Assembly: GCF_000003605.2 (NCBI RefSeq)
Contig: NW_003116454.1
Span: forward strand, 336,888-376,730
From: Saccoglossus kowalevskii
Taxonomy: Eukaryota; Hemichordata; Enteropneusta; Harrimaniidae
Length of the DNA stretch: 39,843 bases
Direction: 5' to 3'
Shown: piece by piece, positions 25,359 through 37,100 of the stretch
Layout of the letters: each line of letters begins with the position of its first letter
How positions within the stretch are numbered: the stretch's first letter is position 1
The notes under the pieces: model-generated
What the model was told of the DNA's origin: nothing
Database searches by the model: none
What the model saw: only the letters and a program-made list of their open reading frames with translations
Translations under genes and position numbers: made by a program

Positions 25359-26392
25359 TTACAAACACTACGGGTATGAAGAAATGTCGTTAGTAGATTG
25401 TAATTTTTTCTGAAAAGTAACATAAATTAATAAAGCTCGCACAAAACACGTTGATGTTAATCTGAAAGCTTTCTTTATGTACATGGTTTATATATATATA
25501 ACTTGCTGTCAATTTGTCAGTTTTTCACGCGTACAATGTCGGGTAATTACGCTGAATGGTGAATGTTCGAATTGCAATCATGCCATGGAAAACACAAACA
25601 GAGGTAATGCTATAACGGGTCTTTTTTTCCTAGAAATGTCTGATCGACATCCATTCATCGCAAAAACGGATTAAAATTGGACTAACTTCATTTCCTAAAG
25701 TGCAATCCAACCACATGCTTTTTCTACTGAGATATGAAGTCTAACGTACGTTTTATTATTATTTTTTTGCAGCACAGACAGTCTGGCGCCGACGCTTCGA
25801 TGCTATATCCACGTTACGCTATGACAATTAAGCGTTTCTACGTGCGCGTTGCACAGCTACGAATACGCTGGAGCGAGAATCAATTAACACATAGACGAAA
25901 CACACAACACCCAATCCAATCACGTCACAATACAGCCATTAGCACTCACCGCTAACAGTTAAACGCCATAGTCATTACATGAATTGGTTAACACTCATTT
26001 TGAATGATAAATACGTATTCTAGGTTAAGTGCTGAATTTCTTTTGTTGGTAAATGTAGATTGATTGAGACTTATGTCGTCCAATTTAATGACCAGCGAAT
26101 TTTCATATATTTGTACGAGGGAATATCAATAATACTTATTTAAACTCGAAGAAAGAGTTCGTTCTAATTATGTCCAATGGTTGACTTCTCATGTAAGTAA
26201 CCGGTGTACATGGCAATATATTATTATTATTTTTAAGTACGTCACCGGAAATCTATTACATTGGCAATTTGTTATAAATTGCTCATAACTAATTTCACCT
26301 GCAGGTAAATTTTGTACTTATTACATTTTATTTCGCTAGACTTTCCTCTTAGTGTTTTACCTTATGTAATACAAAAATTAAGTATAATGTGA
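25359..26392. other. Noncoding DNA, no feature recognised
   Basis: Short open frames (25477-25674 and 25734-25955) show no domain and are likely chance. Confidence 0.55.

Positions 26393-26463
<71 letters not shown>
26393..26463. repeat. (TGTC)n microsatellite, about 17 units
   Basis: Perfect tetranucleotide array of about 71 bp, interrupted only at its right edge. Confidence 0.97.
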
Positions 26464-26489
26464 TACTGGTTTAACTGTTTTAAAAATAG

Positions 26490-26700
26490 AAAGTAGGTCT
26501 GTCACGATTGAAGTACATGCCAATCAACAATGTACAAGTTTGTAAGAACTCTATCGTGAAAAACAGGTGTGACCTTTATTGCCATGGAAACGATAGATTT
26601 AGTAGTTTTGTTGGATACTGCTGTCATAAACCGTAAAATAGGTGCGTATAATAAGGATTGGCTGTTACAACTCAACATATTGATTTTCAATTCACACATA
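26490..26700. promoter_or_regulatory. Candidate regulatory island with RFX X-box-like site
   Basis: ATTGCCATGGAAAC (26578-26591) is close to the RFX X-box GTTGCC-AT-GGNAAC. It is directly preceded by a nuclear-receptor-like TGACCT half-site in GTGTGACCTTT. Composition is more balanced than the flanks. A 65-codon minus-strand frame across it shows no domain. Function inferred. Confidence 0.3.
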
Positions 26701-29310
26701 CTGAGAATGTGACAGATTTACTCAGAATATGTGTTGTCTGTCTGTGAAGGATGCTCGTCTATAGTCAAGGAGACACCTCGTGCTATTACCATACGTTTTA
26801 AACCCGTGGATGGATTTAATATATCTTCATTATTGACACAATGAACGCCACACACGTCACTGAGCGGATAATTTGTCCACACTGTACGTGCTATCGTATT
26901 ACCGAATGGCCATTATTGTTCTCGACCGGAAATGAACAATGTCCGTATCAAAAGATGGAAGTGAAGCGTCATTGTTATCATACTCCACTGCTGAATATTA
27001 TTATTTTTTATTCATGCTTTATTAAAATCTGTTTGAACAATCGGTTCATTTACCCAGGGCTATTTAAATTATGTTTTACATGACCGCCGATATATACAAT
27101 TACTAATTGCTCAAACAACAGTGACCTTGACGCTGAAGGTTGCACTTGTATTATGATATTCCATAAGCCTTGCCGATGTAATCCCGTATTCGAAAAATCC
27201 TTCAAAGATGGGTTTATGTTAATGCTGACCACAAAAGAGTCCCAGTTTTCTAGCTGAATTGATCTTTTTTCATATTTGGCATCAATTTGTTCTCGAGCTC
27301 ATGGATAATCAACTACTATTTCATTTGATTCTACTTACTTGAAACACAAAAGTACTCCGGCCAATTAAAAATTCTTTTACAGTAGAATGATAATTTCAGT
27401 TCCAAATACACTGGGAAAGCATTCCAGGCTCGTTGTGTAATGAAGCGCTCGTATGTAAGAGATTTCGCCCAAGAAAAACACCGAATGTTTGAATTTTTCT
27501 CTCTTTTGTTTTGTAAAATTCTGAGGTTTCTGAAATTGTCTCTTTATTACATAGATCGAACCGTATTCAAGATGGCGACTATTAAATATATTAAATATTG
27601 ATAAATTAATCGCATTCAATTTATTAACATTGTACGCCAGCTGACAGTGGTCTTTCATTGGTTCATAACACTGTTATAATAGTCGGTTATATGACTTTTA
27701 ACAATTGAATTGAACGATTATCTCACAAGAGATTGGCATCATCTTGATACATCCCAGTCTTCATCGTGGTTCAACATACATGTAGTATACGTGCTGAAAT
27801 CAGTTAAACAGTTAGTATTCATTACATGTAAATATATGTAATAAATGATATTCCTGATTGTCCCGCAACGTGTTATGCTCGTGGACAACGACAGCCGTTA
27901 TTGCCCAGTAAATCACATTATAATTAAGCTATTGACTAATTGAGTCATGTAACGTGGGTAAAGTATACATTTTGTGAGTTCTTTATCGAGAATCGCGTTT
28001 GAGGGCGACTGGATTTAACATCACTAGAATGAGAGCGCACCGAAATTTAAATACGAACGCGTGACTAAAGACAATGCGCATTGTTTTATAAATAAAATGC
28101 ATTGAACTGTATAATCTTTAATATATATTTTAAGGAATCTGGATTAATATTTGCCTAAATATTTTCAATTTACGACAGATATTTTTGAAATCGTCAGACT
28201 ACAAGTTTTTCTCTTGTACGTAAAGTATTACCCTTTCGGTTTACAAAAAAACAAATCAAATTCCTCGAATAATATGCTTGATACACCTGTGTTCTTTACA
28301 TTGTCACCTAGAAACTATGACAATATTAGATACAATCTATTTTTTCATGACTAAGTGTTTTCAAAAACACATTAACTCTTAGAAAATATAGACTACGTTA
28401 TGCTAACGATTTTCAAAGCTGTTAGTTTCAGTAGACGGCATATTGATACGCAACGGAGTAAATCCTGACGGTGACAGAGATTACGCAGGTATGCTATTTT
28501 TTTAATCTTTTTAATTACCGGGCGCAACTTACGCGGGCGTAGACTTTTCTAGTGAGAACATGATATATATCTTTACTGAGTACTCATCACATTAACATTT
28601 TAGTTAACATTCTGTTATCTTTTATTATTCTGTTAAACACAAACACAGATTACAATCGTGTAGTTGATTGTGTCATGATTGTTTTAATTGCATAACACTA
28701 TTATTTTCAAAATTCATAGTATCCATTGGGCAAAATGCAAAATACCCCCCCCCCCGTTATCTTAACACTTAATGCAATGACGGCTGTCAATATAAAAAAA
28801 AGAAGAACGAATTGATGAACGATGATAGTTTGGCGCCACATTAAATGATACAAGCTGTAGACATGGGTACTAGATGATACATGTCTGATATTTTTTAGAT
28901 GACGGTATTTATATCTTATACCGTGTTACATTTGTAACTTACGTCGACCTAAAAGAAAGACAGATAAGAACCCGTTATGCTGGCGTAGAAAATAGCTTAC
29001 ATACCGGCGGGCATATAAGCGGTCGCAAAGGGTGTGATTGTGTTTGCATTTGCTCGGTCAACTGTATTTAGGTTTATTTTAAAGTAGGCAGGTTTGTAAT
29101 GTGTGTCAAATTTAAAGGTTGTTCAGGTTGTAATATTGACCAGTAAACGTTGTTAAACTCGAAATGTACCGACTGGTTCCAAGACAGACCTGAAAATGTA
29201 TTGGTCCCACGTTCCAACAAGTTTATATGCATGTATATTATTATGACATTTTACATGGCCCAGAAAAAGTTAACTATTACTGATGAAATGGAAAAATACA
29301 CAAGGGAAAG
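26701..29310. other. Noncoding DNA, one unrecognised minus-strand frame
   Basis: The 93-codon minus-strand frame at 27377-27658 (contains SRHLEYGSIYVIKRQ and KPQNFTKQKREKFKHS) is basic and somewhat protein-like. It has no family I recognise and may be a relic of a retroelement. A run of ten C occurs at 28746-28755. Otherwise nothing supportable. Confidence 0.45.
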
Positions 29311-29880
29311 AAATAGTATAGTATAGTATATTTTATATGACACTAAATAATATATTTTGTTACATTATCTGTGGTCAAAAGACATTAAATATAATAAAAC
29401 ACAAGTACACACACGAGACAAAAGAAAATACATAAAAGACTAGAGTCTAAGTAAAATTACTAGTAAATTATAGTAAAATAATATGCTGTAAATAAATTTG
29501 CTAGTACTATTGGCAATGAACCTTTCCCCCAAACTTAACTTTTCTGCAAACATTTGTTGTTTTGATACTGTAAGGATACTTTCATTATAAATGCTAACTG
29601 TATTCAGAAATTCAGTACGAGCATTTGATATTCCAGTATGGTTACAGTCTAAAAGTGCATGGATTTCATTGCCAATATCCACATTGTTACAAAGTTGGTA
29701 CTTTCTTTCCTCTGGAGGTATCCTTTGATATCTAAGTTTTTCAATTGGTAGCGTATGTGCAGATATTCTAAATTTGGTGAAGCTGATTCTATTCAGTACA
29801 ACATAATATAACCAATTCAACCGTCATAGAAACCTTAGATAGCAGAAATTCATAATCTTCAAAAACATTGATCTACAAAC
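29311..29880 (-). mobile_element. 3' remnant of a non-LTR retrotransposon
   Basis: The minus strand encodes the C-terminal end of a reverse-transcriptase ORF (29440-29820), followed by a ~110-bp untranslated stretch and a short pentamer tail (TATAC-type repeats, 29313-29330). Reverse transcription of such elements often stops early, which leaves 5'-truncated copies anchored at the tail, as seen here. Upstream of 29820 the reading is disrupted by a stop and probable frameshift. No element sequence is recognisable beyond about 29880. Confidence 0.7.
29440..29820 (-). pseudogene. C-terminal fragment of non-LTR retrotransposon ORF2
   Basis: 126 codons open on the minus strand; the full ORF2 of such elements is usually close to 900-1,000 residues. 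Residues 12-40 contain ISFTKFRISAHTLPIEKLRY and IPPEERKYQLC, matching the conserved post-reverse-transcriptase segment of CR1/Jockey-like elements (LTKxRxSxHxLxIExGRYxxIPxxER). Next comes the zinc-binding-like part IGNEIHALLDCNH. The first of the usual paired cysteines (C-x-L-C) appears to be replaced by tyrosine. There is no methionine start at the upstream end and a stop lies just upstream, so this is a 5'-truncated dead copy. It stops at 29440-29442 and is followed by the pentamer tail. Confidence 0.75.
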
Positions 29881-30294
29881 ATTAGGGATATATATTTTAC
29901 TTGATGTTAGAAACCGTCGACGATAAGGTTGTATCTAGGTGATTGTCAAGCACTACTCGTTATGAGTAACACGCAATATTTGGTGCAACAATATTTGCGC
30001 TGTCAAAAGGGAAAAAAAAAACTGTGGAAGTCCCGCTCTCAACGAGATCCCGATGGCCGTTTTACACAATGGCTTTAATATTAATACAAGTCTGATAACT
30101 TCAACTGAATATTATAACAAAATGTAACCCAAGGCAACTCACTGTATAATTACTACGTGTATTATGTATCAATAACTATAAGGTGCTCTGATGTGAAATC
30201 CAGTGTCACTTGCAGCATACACGTACGTCAAAAAGCGCCATGCTGAATTACTGTGTCGTGTTAAAGGCAGGTTCCTCCGTGCTCTGAAATTAGT
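29881..30294. other. Noncoding DNA between two mobile elements
   Basis: No feature that I can support. Confidence 0.55.
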
Positions 30295-30420
30295 TTAAGC
30301 GCGGTGGTCGTTGCATAACAAACAACGCGATCGATAGTGTAAACAAACAAATGCAATTTACACGTGTTCGTATGGCTGTTATGGCGAACACGACGCGAAG
30401 CAACGACTATCGCCCTTTAA
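30295..30420 (+). mobile_element. TTAA-type MITE, copy 4 (TTAA at both ends)
   Basis: 126 bp, starting TTAAGCGCGGTGGTCGTTGC and ending GCAACGACTATCGCCCTTTAA, with the shared internal GTAAACAAACAA. It is the only copy with TTAA at both boundaries (30295-30298 and 30417-30420), which supports TTAA as the target site. The middle differs from the other copies. Confidence 0.8.
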
Positions 30421-32149
30421 CAACATGCTCGTAACCATAGTCACGGGACACTAACTTTTTGGTAGTGGCTCTAAACTAAAAACGACTCCACTGAGGAGGT
30501 TCAATGCACAAAAGGAGCAAATTAGCAAAACTTTAGGAAAGCTAGCGCTATTGTTTTTCAATTTTTGTTTCTGTTTTAACGCATTATTGAAAAGTGTCTT
30601 TGACATAACAGTCACTCATGTTGATGACATTTCCACAGTAAAGTTATTTTTAGGATTATAAATACATTCAAGTCAAGAGTTTTAGCTACAAGGTTTTCTA
30701 ATATTGTTTTAGTTAATCATTAATTCGCTAATTGTATGCTTTGATGTTAATGGAAATAAACGAGGTGAGTAGAATTACGTCATAAAATTACTGGTATTTA
30801 TAATTTTAAGGAACAATAATTACATACTTAACACGTGCTATCAATTAAATATCACAATAATATTTTGATATGTGTTTTAAACGTCTACCCTAAATGTCAA
30901 GAAACAACCAAAAATAAATGATTTTTTTTCTTCGAATTAGTATCCGTTTATCAGGACGGCTATAAATGCACAAAACACATAAATGTAACTGTTAAAAAAT
31001 TCATACTGTTTACACAGCAAGTTCGAATGGATATCATTAAAATTGCTAAATATATATCTATGACCATATACGGCAATGCCAGTCATGATATTGTCTATTA
31101 CGTGTGATTAGATTAGTACAATTCGATTGAAATAAAATATGTCTTCACTATATCAACTCTATTCAGTTTATGTTCCCAACACATATGAGCAGAGAACTTT
31201 TCCAAAACCCACAACGCCGTACACTACTCGCACAGCACGCCTTCATGATAGGGGGAGCTCAATGAGGCGCGATTAAATGCCACTCACGGGGCGAGTTCTA
31301 TAAATAATTTATATAAAATGAATGATGTATATTTTGATTGTTTATTCAACGCGACAAGAACGTCTCGACTTTGAGCTTCAAGTATTTTTTTTTCGGGAAA
31401 TATAGAGGAATGCTGTCTGATCTGTCTTAAGTGTCGCCACCTTGAAACACGCGCGCGCGAATTAAAACAAATCCAGAACCTAGCAGGACGCAAGGTTCAA
31501 CGTTTTAAGGGACAGGTCAGATACTTCACCCTAGGGGAGGTTCATGTAGGCACTCTGTTTTTGACTTTAGAAGTAGGGGGAAGGAGTCACCTCATTTCGA
31601 AATTAATGTATAGGAGTCAACGTACTTTTGGTGTTGGTGACGAGAACAAATCACTAAGAGAAACTAAAATGATTTCCATATAAGAACCAGGATATATAAA
31701 ACACAACATTTACATATTTTGTAGCAATAACCTTTATATAACATACACCGAATAAACTTACATCTACACTACAATCAAAGTCAGCAGATATCCACGTTAT
31801 ATTAGGTATATGTAATTTTATCTCATGGTGTGTGATCACAACTAATAACCTCTCTGTCTATATCCGTGGATAGAATCTTGTAAACTGTTTCGAGGCCGAT
31901 GTTAACACAATTATATCTATAATGGTGAGGTTTAGCATTGTAGTACAGATTAATGCCACGAAAAACTAAATAAAACGCGAAAATTATGCCTATTAGAAGA
32001 TTATTGAAATATTTTGACAGAATTGAAATAATAATGTTTTTGTGCAATTGGGAGTTGGATAGGAGAAGATTTGTTGAAGAAAGGAATTTACCGATAATGC
32101 TCATATCTGTATAGTTAGTCACACAAGTAGCCTTGCCGTTTCAATCATA
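30421..32149. other. Noncoding DNA with a GC-richer patch at 31240-31510
   Basis: The patch includes GGCGCGATTAAATGCC and a GCGCGCGCG run next to AATTAAAAC (about 31450-31466). It may be regulatory, but I see no stronger evidence. Minus-strand open frames of 61-99 codons (31284-32122) have no recognisable domain. Confidence 0.45.
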
Positions 32150-32350
32150 ACACCCACAATTATGGCCAGCATCTTGCAAATATCACGGGGCCGATTGATG
32201 AATTGTATCAGGACAATCCGGCGAAAAGGCAAAATAATTGCAGACACTACTTCGCATCATTGTTTTCAGTGGGAAGGAACATTGACGTAAACACCAAAAA
32301 CTCTCTTCAGTGTTTCATCGTGCATAACACGGCACGATGAATGTATTCTT
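32150..32350. promoter_or_regulatory. Candidate conserved enhancer island
   Basis: Balanced-composition island with a TALE/Hox-like GATTGATG (32193-32200), SOX-like ACAAT (32213-32217) and CATTGTT (32258-32264), and GTGGGAA (32269-32275), which matches the CSL/Su(H) Notch-effector core. No coding frame. Combination-of-motifs evidence only. Confidence 0.35.
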
Positions 32351-33394
32351 AAAACGTTCATATCTGTGGCTAACGTTTTCAATAGTTGAGAAAGAACTCT
32401 CATTTACCTCCACAATTCCAAACTTTGACACTTTGCCAAGCTCTAATTACTGATACACTGTTCTACATAACGAGCATATTAAGTAATTAAAATTGCTGTT
32501 TCTCTGGATTATTCAAATTGTGCCGTTAAGTGATTTATTAAGGACGAAATGTGTTTTCACCGTGGTCAATAAAAACCGATGCTATAAATTGTCATTTTTT
32601 TGGATATTTTTTTCTAAAACAACAGATTGATAGTGAATTAAAAAGAATCAACATACGTTTAACAAATTCTCAAACATTGTCAACTTTGCATGTCATGAAA
32701 TTTTTGTTGAGGTCAAAACATATTCTACCTTGAAACTGTCCAGTGCCAATATATTGGACACAAAATAGCATGTATTGCCTATGTACATAGAATTCATTGT
32801 TAATGTTTATAACCGCACATAACAAACATAGTTCTGCACTAGAGATACTTTTGTTGTAAACAATTTCTGACGACAAATCTACAAATTATAATTAAAAATT
32901 AAGATATTTGTTTTTATTTCACCTAAAAGGAAAGGAATCTGCCTGTAAAATGTAAAAGGCTGTAACTATTGGTGCTTTTCAGTTTCGTTTTTGTTTTGAA
33001 TAAACATTGTTTATGTTATATATAATGTGGCAATAGTGGACTGTAGACTATCAAGCAACTGCCAATATTGATGTAAGGTGGATTGAAAATTACTGAATGT
33101 CGCAGTAAAAATATACTGTCTTTATTGTAAAACTCAATGAATGTAATGCAGTACATGGTGTAAGGTTGTATTCCTACTTAGTATTGTATACGGTTCACCT
33201 GATTGTTATTGTGATTGTGTTAACCATGGAATAAAATCAGATAACGAGTAATGAAATTCCAACATAATTTTCATTATTGACATCACTCAAATCAGTAAGG
33301 TTTTCTCATGAACTACACGGAATCAAAATCATTTATGATGTCTACTGTGGTCAGAGAGAGACAGATCATACAAATTAGGAACGCAACTTTAAAG
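32351..33394. other. Noncoding DNA, no feature recognised
   Basis: AT-rich; two short open frames on opposite strands (32551-32876) appear random. Confidence 0.55.
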
Positions 33395-33565
33395 TCGCCC
33401 AAGTAATTTGGGGAGATGGGGTCACGCTATTTTCAAATGTGTTTGGGTGGGTCATCGTAACTGATTTCTTGTTTTAAAAAAGTGTGGGTAGGTCAATATA
33501 TTTTACAACGATACAATGAATTTCACCAACCCCCACTTTAGGCTGAAATAACTGACCGGTTTCTA
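33395..33565. repeat. Probable dispersed repeat with GGGTCA-type internal units
   Basis: Three loosely repeated motifs, GGGGTCA (33418-33424), GGGTGGGTCA (33445-33454) and GTGGGTAGGTCA (33484-33495), are followed by TTTCACCAACCCCCACTTTA and GGCTGAAATAACTGAC. The composition and internal repetition resemble dispersed repeats seen in marine invertebrate genomes, but only one copy is present here. Confidence 0.4.
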
Positions 33566-33977
33566 TGGTTACGTCATATTAATTTTCAGTTCACTGCTTC
33601 ACTGTACTCTTTCTTCGCGCATTGTCTGCTGCATGTTATTTAAATCAGTGTCACACAGAACGGATTTATCACTGACAACAGAAAGAGTTTCCTGTCCCAT
33701 AAATAAAACTACGTATCTACTGATTGAAATAATAACAGACATGCGCATTACTAGTGTGGAGTCAGACTAGTAGCGGCAATGTTTAATAAATGTATCCTGT
33801 GCTACTTAATCTTGTGATACAATAGAAATAACACCACACCCTTGTACGGCTATCTAAGATCAGACGTCAATAAAGAACTACCTTACACGTCACACGTGAG
33901 TTTGAGACCTTCTGGGATCATACATTTTCCCTTGCTCATGTCATATGCAAAAATGTAAATGTTGTTACATGTTGACG

Positions 33978-34021
33978 CAAGGAGGGAGTTAGGGAGAGAG
34001 GGGGGCAGGGAGAAGGAGAGG
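33978..34021 (+). other. Polypurine tract with G-quadruplex-type motif
   Basis: Almost pure purine for about 44 bp. Four G-runs (33984-33986, 33992-33994, 34000-34005, 34008-34010) are separated by loops of 5, 5 and 2 bases, satisfying the usual G3+N1-7 pattern. Confidence 0.7.
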
Positions 34022-35139
34022 TGTATACGTGCTGTGAGCTGAACAGGTACAAATCAAAACGAAATTTCCACAGTGATCAATAACAGAAAAACAATGTAAA
34101 ACATGTTTAGCGATTATCGCATGAAATCCGCCCGTGGTCTTATTTACAGTTGTTAGACGTTAACACATATGACACATTTTACATTTTTCAATGGCACGTA
34201 TGTAAATATGTCCATCGTAAACCTACATTTGTCATATGACGTCACGTCGTTGTTAACATGTAAGTTGTGTGATCATGGCTTCTGAGTGGCCTGTCTCATC
34301 TGTCCCATTATTCCTGCTGTGAAACCGCAGAAAAAAATACATCACTTCACAGAAAAGGCAATCTGAGATTGGTAAGCGGGTATGGTGTAACAACAGCCAG
34401 GCAGGTAACGATATTATTGATATTGCATACTTGATGTAATTGCACACGTCTTACTGTATTCTGACATTACAACTTAAACTGAGAGCAACCATAGGCGACG
34501 AAATATTATTTGCATTTTTTTCCTAGGAGGTATTTAACTTATCTCCCGTCTACGCCAACTAATTATTTTTCCTAACTGTAAGGTACAGACATCGAAATAG
34601 ACCGCATTATTCAGATTACCTGAAGCAGCAACGAGAATTTCGTGTCGGACAAGAGAACAATTGTTCATAATCCCACAGTTATATATATAATATGAACATA
34701 GGTAGCATAAAATACTGGCAGGCAATTTAAACATGAAAATAATGTTATTTTCTTTATTTTCACATGTGTGACATTTCAAATATTCACAAAGGATACATTT
34801 ATGGATATTGTGATTGTGAAAATAATAGTTTTGAATAAATTAAGGTAGAATACTGCTCAATAGTAAAACGACTAATGTAATTTCCTAAGGACAAAGCAAA
34901 TGTAATAAAAGTATGTGATCACGCATGAACTCGATTCAGGGAAATTGAATTACAAAATGAAATATAAATATATTGTTATTTCTCAATATATTGTCGTTGG
35001 TGACATAGGGTGAACACTACAGAGTAAAAAGTACTTGTTTTGTGGTTTATAGTTTTGAGTCGAAAATTAGATTTACTGTACCAAAACAAGTCCATATATT
35101 GTTGACAATTTTTATTTATTTTTTAATTTAGTTTCAAGT
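34022..35139. other. Noncoding DNA with a CRE site
   Basis: A perfect CRE palindrome TGACGTCA lies at 34237-34244. A TGTAAAACATG near 34095 recalls the inverted end of the 85-430 element but has no partner that I can find. Open frames of 64-81 codons show no domain. Confidence 0.5.
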
Positions 35140-35149
35140 GTTTTGGGAA

Positions 35150-35190
35150 ATGGCGAGGCGCTACGCCGTAAGCGAGTTCGAATCTCGTGT
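35150..35190 (+). other. tRNA-like fragment (B-box and T-arm), possible SINE scrap
   Basis: GCGAG-TTCGAAT-CTCGT (35172-35188) forms a five-pair T-stem (one G-T pair) with a seven-base loop, and contains the RNA polymerase III B-box core GTTCGAATC. A small stem GGCG-CTA-CGCC (35157-35167) lies just upstream. No acceptor stem or full A-box is present, so this is not a tRNA gene. It is at best the 3' half of a tRNA-derived element, or coincidence. Confidence 0.3.
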
Positions 35191-35587
35191 TGTGTGTTGT
35201 TATATGAATGTTCGTTTCCCTTAATTTATTTTCAAATGATTATTTCCAAATATTCCAAAGATCATATTCTGTAAACGCATAGTTATTGCACCTCTGTCAT
35301 TGATTCATGTACTACATCTTCCGGCCATTTTTTCAGCAATATGTCATGAATATTCACACTCAGAACTATTGTAATATGTTCCTGACGGCGCGGGTGGAAA
35401 CATAATAAGTCATGCAGTCAAAAACACATTTAGATGAGCATACAACGCAACCAGTACATCACGAGTCATATAACATACAGAATTAGCCAGGGTGCAACAT
35501 GGTTATGTGATCATAAAGCCAGGGTGGTATTATTTATAAATAAAGAATGATTGATATAAAATACGCAATTGCACAATGTCCAATTTA
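35191..35587. other. Noncoding DNA, no feature recognised
   Basis: No feature that I can support. Confidence 0.55.
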
Positions 35588-36286
35588 GGTAGAGATGCAG
35601 TTTACCTGACAGGTATTTTAATTAGTTAATTAGGCAACCAAGATGACCTTCCTTGTTCACAAAACAATATATTTTCGGAAAGCTTATTGTATGAATTTCT
35701 AAATTTTGTAATTTTTCTTATGGACACTGTAGTTCGAAATATGCACAAAAATGTGTTTTTTGGTCAAAAGTGATTTAAAAAAAGTAGCTTCTAAACCATG
35801 CCTCTGTTTCCTGTCAAAATTGGTTTACGGGTACATCTGTTTACTATGAAGAAAGTTCCGTCTTGAAAACTGTCTACCAGTTGTCAATTTTGCTGGGCAG
35901 CAGCTCAAATTTCACTAATTCAAGTTTATGACAAAAATTAACACCCAGGCTAGTTGTCTGTACGATTGTTGTAACAATGTCCCGACGGCGTTTTGAAGAT
36001 ATACATATTGTCAATCATTTGTGAAAATTTCGAAAGAAAAGGTCAAAGCGTCTAGGAGCTATTTTTAGGATGTGCACTAAAAAGAAGCTGAGACAATTGC
36101 TAATTTGCATATTTTATAATGAAGTAAATATACATGCTGATTTAAATCGCCATTGGATTTAACAGAGTTCCACTGATGATTTTAATTTCAAATTTTCACA
36201 GAATACAGATGTTCATACAATGCCATAAAAAATAAAAAAAAAAGTTGAAATTTGTCAAAATTTGCAAAATTAACTGTATCTCTACC
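35588..36286. mobile_element. Non-autonomous DNA transposon, PIF/Harbinger-like
   Basis: The left end GGTAGAGATGCAGTT (35588-35602) and right end AACTGTATCTCTACC (36272-36286) are 15-bp inverted repeats with one mismatch. The immediate flanks are TTA on the left (35585-35587) and TTA on the right (36287-36289), a 3-bp TTA target-site duplication typical of PIF/Harbinger elements. The 699-bp interior has no open frame of note and is AT-rich, so the copy is non-autonomous. It appears intact at both ends. Confidence 0.75.
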
Positions 36287-36899
36287 TTAAAAAGAAATTT
36301 AGTGATTAGTTTCATTAATTTGCGAATATCTAACATTTTGTCAAAATTGTTTGATTATGTGCCATTGATTGAATGAACTTGTATTTCCAGTGTTGTATTT
36401 AAAATCGATTGTATATGTTTGGAGTTTATGCAGTTTTAAACACCAGCCCACCAAAGTCTCACACAGGCAATCTCAGTCAAATGTTAAACAAACCAATAAT
36501 AGTAGTATGTCTCTTATTTGTTATCGTCTCCAAATTGCAATTGCCCTCAATCCATGGTTATCACGCCACTGACCCGAGCTGCCAGAGGGAGTAGTAAACC
36601 GGAGGTGCTTTTAACTTTTAAAAGTCAGAGTGGCTTTTTCGCGAATTTTGATTGAGCGAGTATCCATTGCTTCATGATGTCCTATGAAAATTATTACTTT
36701 GAATATAGTTTTAATAGATCGTTCTGCGTGATCTTGAAAAGTTTCAAAATATTTTACATTGAAGCAGCAATAATGAGAAAGGTCATTCGGGGGGATTATC
36801 ACACAAATTACACAAGCAACTAGGGGTCATATGGGTCATTCAGGCCATATGGATAATATATAGGTCAGATGTTGCCACTTCTAATTACGGGGTATTGAC
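36287..36899. other. Noncoding DNA, no feature recognised
   Basis: Overlapping frames of 60-67 codons at 36369-36802 carry no recognisable domain. Confidence 0.55.
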
Positions 36900-37100
36900 A
36901 TTTATGTGTGTAGTTTGATTCACAATGGCTGTAAATTGATACAATGAACGCCGCGGCCGTTCACTCAATATAGTCGATTCATACACGTCATTATTTCATT
37001 TCATTATATTCATGAAATGCGTATGAATATTAAGATTATCAATTTCTACTTTATTTTGCGAATCCTTTTCTTTAGGTTTTATTAAGTCAAAGGCATGATT
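36900..37100. promoter_or_regulatory. Candidate regulatory island with GC-rich inverted repeat
   Basis: TGAACG-CCGCGGC-CGTTCA (36945-36963) is a perfect 6-bp inverted repeat around a CCGCGG core. It is preceded by two SOX-type ACAATG sites (36922-36927 and 36941-36946). The surroundings carry many ATTA/TAAT-type and ATGAAT motifs. Isolated GC in AT-rich DNA suggests constraint. Function inferred. Confidence 0.3.

Noticed and set aside
27377-27658. 93-codon minus-strand frame as a gene
   Set aside because: Basic and slightly protein-like but no recognisable family, no splice context and no polyadenylation signal. Left as unclear.
35172-35188. Functional tRNA gene
   Set aside because: Only the T-arm is present; no acceptor stem, D-arm or anticodon arm can be built.
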